DNA of 64,000 nt from Pelomonas lactea (GCF_043555885.1 NZ_JBIGHX010000003.1:558001-622000); one strand, 5' to 3'; numbered from the stretch's first letter, positions 12,016-20,414 are shown. Notes: generated by a model from the letters alone, not told the origin. Translations and numbers: made by a program.

Positions 12016-12441
12016 ATGAGTGTCTCGCCCGAAGTCTTCCTGGCGATGGGGCGAGACATCCTCGCCCAGCAGTCCTTCAGCCGCCTGCTGGGCACGGAGC
12101 TCGCTGCGCTGGCGCCGGGGCAGGTCGAACTGCAGCTGCCGCTGCGGGAGGACCTGCTGCAACAGAACGGCTTCGCGCATGGCGGCGTCGTCAGCTACCT
12201 GGCCGACAACGCGCTGACCTATGCCGGTGGCACCGCGATGCAGGTGCCCGTCGTGACGTCCGAGTTCAAGATCAACTACGTGCGTCCCGCGGTGGGCGAG
12301 CGGCTGATTGCTCGGGCCGAGGCCCAGGCAGTGAGCAAGACGCAGGCCGTCTGCCGCTGCGAGGTGTTCGCGGTCAAGGATGGCAGCGAGAAGCTGTGCG
12401 CGCTGGCGCAAGGCACCATCGTCCGCCTGGCCCAGGACTGA
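12016..12441 (+). CDS. PaaI-family hotdog thioesterase
   Basis: This 141-residue single hotdog-fold protein carries the PaaI-type signature NGFAHGGVVSYLADNAL (~53-69), with the HGG motif and the acidic residue used in thioester hydrolysis. Such enzymes release CoA from acyl- or aryl-CoA thioesters that would otherwise trap CoA. It starts 4 bp after the thiolase stop and is clearly part of the operon. A second, different PaaI-type protein ends the same operon at 15998. The exact substrate cannot be told from sequence. Confidence 0.85.
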   Translation: MSVSPEVFLAMGRDILAQQSFSRLLGTELAALAPGQVELQLPLREDLLQQNGFAHGGVVSYLADNALTYAGGTAMQVPVVTSEFKINYVRPAVGERLIARAEAQAVSKTQAVCRCEVFAVKDGSEKLCALAQGTIVRLAQD

Positions 12442-12553
12442 CGAGCAGCGCGATGGCCGGGTTCGCGTCATGGGGGGTGTGACTCCCGTCCTGGCGCGGG
12501 AGATGCTGGCACAGTGCAGCGATCCCCATCCCACCGTTGCACGGAGTCTGCTG

Positions 12554-13390
12554 ATGAAACTGCTTGCCCTTCCCCTGGCCGCCTCGGTGCTGCTGGCCGT
12601 CTGTGGCACCGTCACTGCGCAAACGGTGCCTGCTGCCGACACCACGCCCATCGTGAAGGCCATCGAGGCCAAGGACTGCGCGTCGGCCGCGCGCGCGCTC
12701 AACAGCGCTCTTGAGAAGCCGTCGCCGGCCGTGCTGGTGCTGGCCGGCTCGATGTTCGAACAGGGGCTGTGCCTCAAGCCCAGCGCCGAACGCGCGGCGC
12801 GCTTCTACCTGCGTGCGCAGGAGCAGCCCGGCGTGCCGGCGCGGCTGGCGGCGCTGTACGCCTCGCCCGCGGCCGGACCGGACAAGGGCCTGGCGCTGTG
12901 GTGGGGCCAGCGGGCCGAACTGCCGCTGCCGCGCGACTGCGAGGTCGCGCCGGAGGCCCGACAGGACGTGGAGCGTTTCAGTACCGCGCTGGGTGGCTGG
13001 AGCGCGGCCCGGCTGGACGGCTGCGTGTACGTCGTGGGCGTGCTGGCCTCGGTGGGTGCCGAGTTCGTCACCACCCGCACCGGGGAGGGCCTGCCGGCGC
13101 TGTTCCTGCCGGCCAGCGGCCAGCTGACGCTGGCAACCGACCAGTTGACGCAGGAGGCCATGGACGCGGGCGTCGGTGCCGGCGCCATCCGCGGCTCGGC
13201 GCCGGGCTTCCAACGCGCGGAGTCGTGGTCGCAGCCGGACACCGGCAAGGCGCGCGCCCGCGAGGAACTGAAGGCATTGGCGCCGCGCGTCGACCGTCTG
13301 GCCGCCGACGCGCTGAAGCGCTACCCGCGCCCCGACGGACTGGACCCCGCCTGGCGGCTGAATTTCATCATCACATCGCAAAGAAGCTGA
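12554..13390 (+). CDS. secreted protein of unknown function with Sel1/TPR-like helical part
   Basis: The likely start is ATG at 12554, which gives an exported protein with a clear signal peptide (MKLLALPLAASVLLAV..., cleavage after VTAQ, ~23). The mature part has paired helices resembling Sel1/TPR repeats (~28-110; two or more cysteines that could form disulfides), then a mixed region without recognisable motifs. The 278 residues match no family I can name. It sits between a thioesterase and an acyl-CoA dehydrogenase, 3 bp ahead of the latter, so it is transcribed with beta-oxidation genes even though it should act in the periplasm or envelope. An upstream in-frame extension exists but has no signal peptide at its start and was rejected. 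Confidence 0.65.
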   Translation: MKLLALPLAASVLLAVCGTVTAQTVPAADTTPIVKAIEAKDCASAARALNSALEKPSPAVLVLAGSMFEQGLCLKPSAERAARFYLRAQEQPGVPARLAALYASPAAGPDKGLALWWGQRAELPLPRDCEVAPEARQDVERFSTALGGWSAARLDGCVYVVGVLASVGAEFVTTRTGEGLPALFLPASGQLTLATDQLTQEAMDAGVGAGAIRGSAPGFQRAESWSQPDTGKARAREELKALAPRVDRLAADALKRYPRPDGLDPAWRLNFIITSQRS

Positions 13391-13393
13391 GGC

Positions 13394-15190
13394 ATGCGCG
13401 AGACGCTGGACTTTCTGTTGTTCGACTGGCTGAAGGCCGGCGACCTGACCGCGCGTGAGCGCTTCGCCGAGCACTCGGCGGAAACCTTCTCCGCGGTGCT
13501 GGACACCTGCGAAAAGATCGCCCGCGAGAAGTTCGCGCCGTTCAACCGGCTGGCCGACACGCAGGAGCCTCACTTCGACGGCGAACGCGTGCACCTGCCG
13601 CAGGCCACGCACGACGCGACGCGGGCCTATGCCGAGTCCGGCATGCTGGCCGCGGCGCAGGACTACGACGTGGGCGGCATGCAGCTGCCCTGCGTCATCG
13701 AGATGGCGGGCAACGCCTTCTTCAGCAAGGCCAGCGTGGCCATGGGCGGCTACGCGATGCTGACCTCGGGTAATGCCAGCCTGCTGATGGCCCACGGCAC
13801 GCCGCTGCAGCGCGAAGTCTTTGCGAAGAACGAGTTCGCCGGCCGCTGGTTCGGCACCATGTGCCTGTCTGAGCCGCAGGCCGGCTCGTCGCTGTCCGAC
13901 ATCGCCACCCGCGCCGAGCTGGAGGACGAGGCTGACGCACTCGGCCCGCGCTACCGGCTCACGGGCAACAAGATGTGGATCTCGGGCGGCGAGCACGAGA
14001 TCACCGAGAACATCGTTCACCTGGTGCTGGCCAAGGTGCCGGGGCCGGATGGCAGGCTGATCCCGGGCACCAAGGGCATCTCGCTGTTCATCGTGCCCAA
14101 GAAGCTGGTGAACGAGCGCGCCGAGCTGACCGGCGAGCGCAACGACGTGAGCCTCGCTGGCCTGAACCACAAGCTGGGCTACCGCGGCACCACCAATTGC
14201 CTGCTGAATTTCGGCGAAGGTCGCTTCACGCCGGGCGGGCGCAAGGGCGCCATCGGTTACCTCGTCGGCAAGCCCGGCGAGGGCCTGCGCGCCATGTTCC
14301 ACATGATGAACGAGGCCCGCATCGGCGTCGGCCTGGGCGCGGTGATGCTCGGTTACGCCGGCTACGAGGCCAGCCTGGACTACGCCAAGCAGCGCCCGCA
14401 GGGCCGGCCCATGACGGCCGCGGGCAAAGACGCCGCTAGCCCCCAGCGGCCCATCATCGAACACGCCGACGTGCGCCGCATGCTGCTCGCACAGAAGAGT
14501 TATGTGGAAGGCGGCCTGGCGTTGGAGCTGTTCTGCGCGCGCCTGGTCGACGAGCTCGCCACGGGCGAAGACCGGGCCGGTGCGCAGGCGCTGCTGGACG
14601 TGCTGATCCCCATCGCCAAGAGCTGGCCCAGCGAGTGGTGCCTGGAGTCCAACTCGCTGGCCATCCAGGTGCTGGGTGGCTACGGCTACACGCGCGACTT
14701 CCCGGTCGAGCAGTACTGGCGCGACCAGCGCCTGAACATGATCCACGAGGGCACGCACGGCATCCAGGCGCTGGACCTGCTGGGCCGCAAGGTGGTGCAG
14801 CAGGGCGGGGCGTCGCTGGCCGCGCTGGCCGCGCGCGTGCAGCAGACGATCGAGCGCGCCATCCAGACCGACTGGGCACCGCAGGCCAACCAACTCGCCG
14901 CGGCCCTGGCCCAGGTGGGTGGCGCCACGAAGAAGGCCTGGAGCACCGGCGAGCCGGAAGAAGCGCTGGCCAACGCCGTGCCCTACCTGCAGGCCTTCGG
15001 CCACACGGTGCTGGCCTGGCTGTGGCTGGACGTGGTGCTGGCGGTGAGCGGCGACAGCCACTTCGCCCACGGCAAGCGCGCCGCGGCCCGCTACTTCTTC
15101 GCGTACGAGCTGCCCAAGATAGCCGCGTGGCTGGACGTCGTGGCTCGTCGCGAGCCGCTGTGCCGGGACATCAAAGCTGAATACCTCTGA
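13394..15190 (+). CDS. acyl-CoA dehydrogenase (DmdC-like, with C-terminal extension)
   Basis: This flavoprotein introduces the 2,3-double bond into acyl-CoA and passes electrons to ETF, the first beta-oxidation step. The 598 residues exceed the classical ~380-residue enzymes and match the subgroup with an extra C-terminal domain, which includes methylmercaptopropionyl-CoA dehydrogenases. Visible are the FAD/substrate loop CLSEPQAGSSLSD (~157-169), NKMWISGGEHE (~193-203) and the catalytic region NMIHEGTHGIQALDLLG (~448-464), where Glu acts as base. It starts 3 bp after the exported protein gene. Fatty acyl-CoA is the likeliest substrate from context; DMSP breakdown is possible but not supported by neighbours. 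Confidence 0.88.
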   Translation: MRETLDFLLFDWLKAGDLTARERFAEHSAETFSAVLDTCEKIAREKFAPFNRLADTQEPHFDGERVHLPQATHDATRAYAESGMLAAAQDYDVGGMQLPCVIEMAGNAFFSKASVAMGGYAMLTSGNASLLMAHGTPLQREVFAKNEFAGRWFGTMCLSEPQAGSSLSDIATRAELEDEADALGPRYRLTGNKMWISGGEHEITENIVHLVLAKVPGPDGRLIPGTKGISLFIVPKKLVNERAELTGERNDVSLAGLNHKLGYRGTTNCLLNFGEGRFTPGGRKGAIGYLVGKPGEGLRAMFHMMNEARIGVGLGAVMLGYAGYEASLDYAKQRPQGRPMTAAGKDAASPQRPIIEHADVRRMLLAQKSYVEGGLALELFCARLVDELATGEDRAGAQALLDVLIPIAKSWPSEWCLESNSLAIQVLGGYGYTRDFPVEQYWRDQRLNMIHEGTHGIQALDLLGRKVVQQGGASLAALAARVQQTIERAIQTDWAPQANQLAAALAQVGGATKKAWSTGEPEEALANAVPYLQAFGHTVLAWLWLDVVLAVSGDSHFAHGKRAAARYFFAYELPKIAAWLDVVARREPLCRDIKAEYL

Positions 15191-15202
15191 GGAGACACGT
15201 CA

Positions 15203-15994
15203 ATGAGCACCAAAGTCCAAGACCTTTTCGACCTGACTGGCCAAGTGGCCCTCGTCACCGGCGGCTCGCGCGGCCTCGGCCTGCAGATCGCCGAGGCGCT
15301 GGGGGATGCCGGCGCCAAGATCATGCTGACCTCGCGCAAGGCGGCCGACCTGGAAGAGGCCGCGGCCCACCTGCAGGCGCGCGGCATCGACGCCCGCTGG
15401 ATTGCGGCGGACGCGGCCAAGGAAGACGAGGCCCAGCGCGTCGTCACCGAGACCATGGAGCGGCTGGGTCAGATCGACATCCTCGTGAACAACGCCGGCG
15501 CCACCTGGGGCGCGCCGGCCGAGGAGCACCCGATTGCCGCGTGGGACAAGGTGATGGACCTGAACATCCGCAGCCTGTTCGTGTTCGCCCAGGCCGTGGC
15601 CAAGGCCAGCATGATTCCGCGCAAGTCGGGCCGCATCATCAACGTCGCGTCCATCGCCGGCCTGTCCGGCAACTCGGGCGCGATGAAGACCATCGCCTAC
15701 AACACCAGCAAGGGCGCGGCCGTGAACTTCACGCGCGCGCTGGCGGGCGAGTGGGGCCAGTACGGCATCACTGTCAACGCGCTGGCGCCGGGCTTCTTCC
15801 CCAGCAAGATGACGCAGGGCCTGCTGGCCGCCGTGGGCGCCGAGAAGATGGCCTCGCACGCGCCGCTGAACCGCCTGGGTGACGACGAAGACCTGAAGGG
15901 CGCGGCCCTGCTGTTCGCCTCCAAGGCCGGCAAGCACATCACCGGCCAGATCCTGGCGGTGGACGGCGGCGTCAGCGCCGTGCACGGGAACTGA
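15203..15994 (+). CDS. short-chain dehydrogenase/reductase of the beta-oxidation operon
   Basis: This 263-residue classical SDR has the cofactor motif TGGSRGLG (~18-25), NNAG in the central strand, and the catalytic YNTSK (~166-170). It is cytosolic and FabG-like in overall sequence. Its place between an acyl-CoA dehydrogenase and a thioesterase suggests oxidation or reduction of a 3-hydroxy/3-oxoacyl-CoA, possibly handling stereoisomers that the FadB/FadJ-type enzyme does not. An AGGAGA ribosome-binding site precedes the ATG by a few bases. The substrate is inferred from context only. Confidence 0.85.
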   Translation: MSTKVQDLFDLTGQVALVTGGSRGLGLQIAEALGDAGAKIMLTSRKAADLEEAAAHLQARGIDARWIAADAAKEDEAQRVVTETMERLGQIDILVNNAGATWGAPAEEHPIAAWDKVMDLNIRSLFVFAQAVAKASMIPRKSGRIINVASIAGLSGNSGAMKTIAYNTSKGAAVNFTRALAGEWGQYGITVNALAPGFFPSKMTQGLLAAVGAEKMASHAPLNRLGDDEDLKGAALLFASKAGKHITGQILAVDGGVSAVHGN

Positions 15995-15997
15995 CCC

Positions 15998-16483
15998 ATG
16001 AGCCACCGCCCGCCCCCGCCGCTGAACTTCCCGGTTCGCATCCCCTTCGTCCAGCAACTGGGGCTGGAGTTGCACAGCCTGGGCGATGGCGAGGCGGAGA
16101 TCCGCGTCGACCTGCAGGAAGGCCACCTGAACTCCTGGGAGGTGGCCCACGGCGGTGTGCTGATGACGCTGCTAGACGTGGCCATGGCCCACGCCGCGCG
16201 CAGCATCCACCGCCACCAGCCAGGCATGGGGCCGGGTGTGGTGACGGTGGAGATGAAGACCAGCTTCATGCGTCCCGGCGAGGGCGAGCTGCGCTGCCAC
16301 GCCAGGCTGCTGCACCGCACCGCCACCATGGCCTTCTGCGAGGGCTCGGTGTTCGGCGGCGACGGCAAGCTCTGCGCGCACGCCACCGGCACCTTCAAGT
16401 ACCTGAAGGCCTTGCCCACGCAGGGGCGGCGCCTCAACAAGCTCACGCCGGCCGAGGCGGGCGGCACGCCCGGGCCCGCCTGA
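15998..16483 (+). CDS. PaaI-family hotdog thioesterase
   Basis: This is the second hotdog thioesterase of the operon, 161 residues, with SWEVAHGGVLMTLLDVAMAHAA (~47-68) carrying the HGG signature and a catalytic Asp. It begins 3 bp after the SDR stop. Sequence similarity to the thioesterase at 12016 is limited to the fold motifs, so the two probably differ in substrate. It is the last gene of the operon; the next gene has its own promoter-like region and operator. Confidence 0.83.
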   Translation: MSHRPPPPLNFPVRIPFVQQLGLELHSLGDGEAEIRVDLQEGHLNSWEVAHGGVLMTLLDVAMAHAARSIHRHQPGMGPGVVTVEMKTSFMRPGEGELRCHARLLHRTATMAFCEGSVFGGDGKLCAHATGTFKYLKALPTQGRRLNKLTPAEAGGTPGPA

Positions 16484-16513
16484 CCCTGCGCCGCCCCGGG
16501 ATTGGCGGTTTTC

Positions 16514-16528
16514 TGAAACGACGTTCCA
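16514..16528 (+). promoter_or_regulatory. IclR/KdgR-type operator before the RpiB-like gene
   Basis: The 15-mer TGAAACGACGTTCCA is a palindrome except for one base pair and the centre. It matches the box at 58702 between kduD and the pectin TonB receptor in 13 of 15 positions. It overlaps a plausible weak promoter (CTGAAA, 18 bp, CACAAT at 16537-16542). Fifteen-bp palindromes with TG...CA ends are typical of IclR-family regulators, and the only IclR-family gene here is kdgR. Binding is inferred. Confidence 0.5.
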
Positions 16529-16554
16529 ATAACGGGCACAATAGCGCTGCGCCA

Positions 16555-16638
16555 GCACCTCGACGATGAGGTGCGCGGCGGGCCAGGTGGGCACCCGGAC
16601 CATGCCGTCCGCCCCTGCGGGGGACCAACCCCTGGCCC
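16555..16638 (+). other. structured 5' leader of the RpiB-like gene
   Basis: If transcription starts near 16549, the mRNA has a leader of about 170 nt. It can fold a 7-bp hairpin (GCACCTC/GAGGTGC, 16555-16561 and 16568-16574). It can also form an 8-bp closing stem (GGGCCAGG 16580-16587 with CCTGGCCC 16631-16638) around a further GC-rich hairpin. I do not recognise a known riboswitch or leader class. In 70 % GC DNA some pairing arises by chance, so this is tentative. Confidence 0.3.
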
Positions 16639-16718
16639 GACGGTCTGCGCTTGCGGCCCCTCTGGCCCGAGCCGAACCGGCTTTGCCCCCACCCGATTCG
16701 CCTCAGAAAGCCCCCGCC

Positions 16719-17357
16719 ATGAAGATCGCCCTCATCATCGAGAACAGCCAGGCCGCCAAGTCCGAGATCGTCCACAACGCGCTCAAGACCGTCGCTGAGC
16801 CGCTGGGCCACCAAGTCCACCACTACGGCATGTACACGCCGGAAGACAAGGCCTCGCTGACCTACGTCATGAACGGCCTGCTGGCCGGCATCCTGCTGAA
16901 CAGCAAGGCCGCCGACTTCGTCATCACCGGCTGCGGCACGGGCATGGGTTCCATGCTGGCCTGTAACAGCATGCCCGGCGTGTTCTGCGGCCTGGTCATC
17001 GACCCGACCGACGCCTTCCTGTTCGGCCAGATCAACGACGGCAACGCCATGTCCATGCCCTATGCCAAGGGCTTCGGCTGGGCCGCCGAGCTGAACCTGC
17101 AGGACTGCTACCGCAAGCTGCTGGAGAACGAGCGCGGCGCCGGCTACCCCAAGGAGCGCGCGGCCATCATGGCCAAGAACCGCGGCATCCTGAAGGACCT
17201 GAAGGCCGCCTCCTGCAAGGACATGCTGACCGTGCTGAAGAGCGTCGACCAGGACCTGCTGAAGGCCGCCGTGTCGGGCGAGAAGTTCCAGGAACTGTTC
17301 TTCACGAACTGCCAGGATGACGCCATTGCCGCCCACATCAAGGGCGTGCTGGCCTAA
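16719..17357 (+). CDS. RpiB/LacAB-family isomerase, candidate 4-deoxy-5-ketouronate (DHU) isomerase
   Basis: This 212-residue protein has the RpiB/LacA/LacB fold signature, with CGTGMGSMLACNSMPGVFCG (~72-91) in place of the canonical CGTGIG...NK...G region. It is longer than ribose-5-phosphate isomerase B (~150 residues). Longer members of this superfamily include DhuI enzymes, which isomerise the unsaturated uronate product (DHU) from polyuronides, replacing KduI. The window has pectin genes including kduD but no kduI, and this gene carries an operator like that at kduD. I therefore favour a DHU isomerase role; a sugar-phosphate isomerase role is the alternative. The ATG at 16719 was chosen because upstream codons are leader-like and the family begins MKIALI-. 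Confidence 0.7.
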   Translation: MKIALIIENSQAAKSEIVHNALKTVAEPLGHQVHHYGMYTPEDKASLTYVMNGLLAGILLNSKAADFVITGCGTGMGSMLACNSMPGVFCGLVIDPTDAFLFGQINDGNAMSMPYAKGFGWAAELNLQDCYRKLLENERGAGYPKERAAIMAKNRGILKDLKAASCKDMLTVLKSVDQDLLKAAVSGEKFQELFFTNCQDDAIAAHIKGVLA

Positions 17358-17402
17358 GTGCCCGACCCTCGCGACGGTCTCGCGGCCTGCGAGACTGTCG
17401 CG

Positions 17403-19670
17403 ATGTCTGTTGCTCCACCCCACCTGACGCTGCGCACGCTGACGCGCGGCGATGGCCTGCTGGGCCTGCGTCCGCGCGGCGCTTTAGGCCCGCGCGGCGA
17501 GCAGGTGACGGTGGCGACGCTGGCGCGGCGGGATGCCGACGCCGAGCAAATCCTCATCAAGCTGGGCCTCATCGCCCTCGACCCCGCGCTGCTGCAGTGG
17601 CGCGGCACGCCGCAGCCACTGGGCGGCGAGTCACTCTGGACCACGCCGCAGGAAGAGTTCTTCGGTGACTTCCATGCCGAGGCCGTGCCCGAGCTGCAGG
17701 CCCAGGGCTGGCAGGTCACGACCGAGCCCGGCTTTGCCCACCACAGCCAGTTCGTCAGCGGCTGGCAACTGGGGCTGACGGAAGACACCGAACAAGAGGC
17801 GCCCAAGCCCAGCCGCCGCGTCGAAGGTCTGGCGCTGGAGCGCCGCACAGGCGCCTGGCTGGTGAGCCTGGGCATGGAGGTCGACGGCAGGACGCTGGAC
17901 CTGGCACCCTTGATCGCCAACCTGCTGCGCCGCGACAAGCGCTGGCTGGACGCCGTGGCCATCGCCGCCATCGAGGACGACGCCATCGTGTCGCTGCGCG
18001 CACCGGGCGGGCGGCGCTATCACGCCGCTGCTGCGCCGCTGAAGGCCATGATGCTGGCGCTGCTGGACCTGCTCAAACCCGCCGAGCTGGAGAAGGGCAA
18101 GCCGCTCAAGCTGAACGAATGGGACGCGGATCGCCTCCGTGTCATCGAGGACGAAGCGCGCGGCCGCTGGCAGATCCATGGTGACGCGGGCCTGAAGGCG
18201 CTGGGCCGGCGGCTGCTGGCGGCGGGCGCACCGACTGCGTTCGAGCAGCCACCCGGCCTGGGCCTGCAACTGCGGCCTTACCAGCTCCACGGCCTGGCCT
18301 GGCTGCAATACCTGCGTGCCCAGAACCTCGCCGGCATCCTGGCCGATGACATGGGTCTGGGCAAGACGGCACAGGCGCTGGCCCACGTCTGGGCCGAGAA
18401 GCAGGCCGGGCGGCTGGACCGGCCCGCGCTGGTCGTCGTGCCCACATCGCTGCTGTTCAACTGGCAGCAGGAGGCTGCGCGCGTTGCGCCGGGACTGGCG
18501 GTCAAGACCTGGCACGGCGCGGACCGTGCGGCGCTGAACCTCACCGGCGCCGATGTCGTGCTGACGACCTACAACCTCGTCTGGCGCGACCTGCGCGCGC
18601 TGTCGGCCCGGCCCTGGCATCTGCTCATCCTGGACGAAGCCCAGTCGGTGAAGAACGCGCAGGCTCGTGCGGCGCGCGCGCTGCGCCGCCTGGACGCGCG
18701 GCACCTGCTGGCGCTGACCGGCACGCCGCTGGAGAACCACCTGGGCGAGCTGTGGTCGCTGTTCGACCTGCTGATGCCCGGCTTCCTGGGCGACTCGCGC
18801 ACGTTCGCGCGCCACTGGCGCAAGCCCATCGAGGTCAACCGCGACGGCCCGCGCGCGCGGCTGCTGGCGGCGCGCGTGCGGCCCTTCATCCTGCGCCGGC
18901 TCAAGACCGAGGTGGCCACCGAACTGCCGCCGCTGACCGAGCTGGTGAAGCGTGTGCCGCTGGTGGGCCAGCAGAAGCAGCTGTACGAGAGCGTGCGCGT
19001 CGCCGCCGACCACATGGTGCGCCGCATCCTGCAGCGCGACGGCTTCACGCCCACCAGCCTCATCAGCGTGCTGGACGCGATGCTGAAGCTGCGCCAGGTC
19101 TGCTGCGACCCGCGTTTGGTGAAGGGCGTAGAGATGGCGCCGCACACCGAGCGCGCCAAGCTCGACTGGCTGCGCGAGCACCTGCCGGACCTGGTGGCGC
19201 AGGGCCGGCGTGTGCTGGTGTTCTCGCAGTTCACCGAGATGCTGGACCTGATCGCCGCCGAGGTGCCCGTGCCGCACCTGCGGCTGACCGGCGCCACGCC
19301 GGCCGCACAGCGCGGTGACATCGTGCGGCGCTTCCAGGCGCGCGAGGTGCCGGTGCTGCTGGCCAGCCTGAAGGCCGGCGGCGTGGGGCTGAACCTGACG
19401 GCGGCCGACACCGTCATCCACGTCGACCCCTGGTGGAACCCCGCCGTGCAGGCCCAGGCCAGCGCGCGGGCGCACCGCATCGGGCAGGACCAGCCGGTGT
19501 TTGCCTACCAGCTGGTGGCCCAGGGCAGCATCGAGGAGCGCATGCTGGAGCTGCAGGCGCGCAAGAAGGCGCTGGCCGACGGCTTGCTGGGCAGCGACGA
19601 CGGCGCGCTGCTGACCAAGTTCAGCGCGCCCGAGTTGAGCCTGCTGCTGGCGCCGCTGGAAGAGGATTGA
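17403..19670 (+). CDS. SNF2-family DEAD/DEAH-box helicase
   Basis: This SNF2-type ATPase has about 755 residues. After an N-terminal region of unknown fold (~1-285) come the helicase motifs: LRPYQLHGLAWL (Q-like region, ~285), ADDMGLGKT (Walker A, ~314-322), DEAQ (Walker B, ~410), LTGTPLEN (motif III), and in the second lobe VFSQFTEMLDLI, GGVGLNLT and ARAHRIGQ (motif VI). Such proteins translocate on double-stranded DNA; bacterial members are linked to transcription recycling or repair. No zinc-binding SWIM motif is evident. A GTG at 17358 directly after the previous stop is an alternative start adding 15 residues; the ATG at 17403 fits the conserved beginning better. Confidence 0.88.
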   Translation: MSVAPPHLTLRTLTRGDGLLGLRPRGALGPRGEQVTVATLARRDADAEQILIKLGLIALDPALLQWRGTPQPLGGESLWTTPQEEFFGDFHAEAVPELQAQGWQVTTEPGFAHHSQFVSGWQLGLTEDTEQEAPKPSRRVEGLALERRTGAWLVSLGMEVDGRTLDLAPLIANLLRRDKRWLDAVAIAAIEDDAIVSLRAPGGRRYHAAAAPLKAMMLALLDLLKPAELEKGKPLKLNEWDADRLRVIEDEARGRWQIHGDAGLKALGRRLLAAGAPTAFEQPPGLGLQLRPYQLHGLAWLQYLRAQNLAGILADDMGLGKTAQALAHVWAEKQAGRLDRPALVVVPTSLLFNWQQEAARVAPGLAVKTWHGADRAALNLTGADVVLTTYNLVWRDLRALSARPWHLLILDEAQSVKNAQARAARALRRLDARHLLALTGTPLENHLGELWSLFDLLMPGFLGDSRTFARHWRKPIEVNRDGPRARLLAARVRPFILRRLKTEVATELPPLTELVKRVPLVGQQKQLYESVRVAADHMVRRILQRDGFTPTSLISVLDAMLKLRQVCCDPRLVKGVEMAPHTERAKLDWLREHLPDLVAQGRRVLVFSQFTEMLDLIAAEVPVPHLRLTGATPAAQRGDIVRRFQAREVPVLLASLKAGGVGLNLTAADTVIHVDPWWNPAVQAQASARAHRIGQDQPVFAYQLVAQGSIEERMLELQARKKALADGLLGSDDGALLTKFSAPELSLLLAPLEED

Positions 19671-19676
19671 TGGGCT

Positions 19677-20294
19677 TCAGCCCGCCAGCCCGTCGAAGGT
19701 CGTGCCGTTCACCCACTCGATGATCTGCGCGTGGGTGTACTGCCCCGAGTCCTTCAGCAGCGCGACGACCGGGTCGCAGGCGCGTGCGAACAGCGTGTAG
19801 AGCACCAGCTCCGCCGGCACATCGGCCTTGAGCTGGCCGCCGGTCTGGGCCTCGGCGATCCAGATGCTCAGGCGGTTGCTCAGCGAGATCAGCCGGTCCA
19901 TGTAGGCGTCGTTGGCCTGCAGTGCCGCGCTGAGGCTGGAGTTCTGCGCCGGCAGCGACGGCATCTCGCCTTCCAGCTGCGTCTGCATGGCCCAGCCGGT
20001 CACGGCCTTGAGCTGGTCCAGCGGCGTCACGCCACCGGCGTCGCCGCGGGCGCGCAGCTCGTCGACGAAGGCCAGCGCCCGGTCCAGCACACCCACCATG
20101 GCTGCGCCGGCCAGCTCTTCCTTGGACGTGAACAGCTTGTACAGGCTGGCCTTGGCCATGCCGGCTTCGGCGGCCACCTCGTCCACCGTCATCGCGTCGT
20201 AGCCCTTGCGGGCCAGCAGGCGGTTCACGGCGGTGACGATGGCGTCCTCGCGCACGCGCTGCATCTGCTCACGGATCGACTGACGTACTCCCAT
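19677..20294 (-). CDS. TetR/AcrR-family repressor of the adjacent lipid operon
   Basis: This 205-residue regulator has an N-terminal TetR helix-turn-helix (~18-62, with MTVDEVAAEAGMAKASLYKLFTSKEEL) and a helical ligand-binding C-terminal domain. It is divergent from the lipid-modification operon, and two matching palindromes lie in the 120-bp space between them. It therefore very likely represses both itself and the operon, and is released by an unknown ligand, perhaps a fatty acid or an oxidised lipid. Its 3' end is convergent with the helicase gene, with 6 bp between stops. Confidence 0.85.
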   Translation of the reverse strand: MGVRQSIREQMQRVREDAIVTAVNRLLARKGYDAMTVDEVAAEAGMAKASLYKLFTSKEELAGAAMVGVLDRALAFVDELRARGDAGGVTPLDQLKAVTGWAMQTQLEGEMPSLPAQNSSLSAALQANDAYMDRLISLSNRLSIWIAEAQTGGQLKADVPAELVLYTLFARACDPVVALLKDSGQYTHAQIIEWVNGTTFDGLAG

Positions 20295-20346
20295 GCCGCG
20301 ATTCTAGGTGGCGGCGAGTCGAAAAAAACTATTTGGTGCAATTTTT

Positions 20347-20360
20347 GAACTCATGAGTTA
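20347..20360 (+). promoter_or_regulatory. TetR operator copy 1
   Basis: GAACTCATGAGTTA contains the perfect 12-bp palindrome AACTCATGAGTT (20348-20359). It lies between the divergent TetR gene and the lipid operon. The second copy is centred exactly 20 bp (about two helical turns) downstream, so both would be bound on one face of the DNA. Confidence 0.6.
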
Positions 20361-20366
20361 TTGTGT

Positions 20367-20380
20367 GAACTGATGAGTTC
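20367..20380 (+). promoter_or_regulatory. TetR operator copy 2
   Basis: GAACTGATGAGTTC has perfect 5-bp arms (GAACT/AGTTC) and matches copy 1 at 12 of 14 bases. A further half-site, AATAGTTCA, follows at about 20394, next to the ribosome-binding site. Occupancy would block transcription into the operon. Confidence 0.6.
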
Positions 20381-20414
20381 AAGTTTTGATCTCAATAGTT
20401 CAGGAGGTAAGCCC

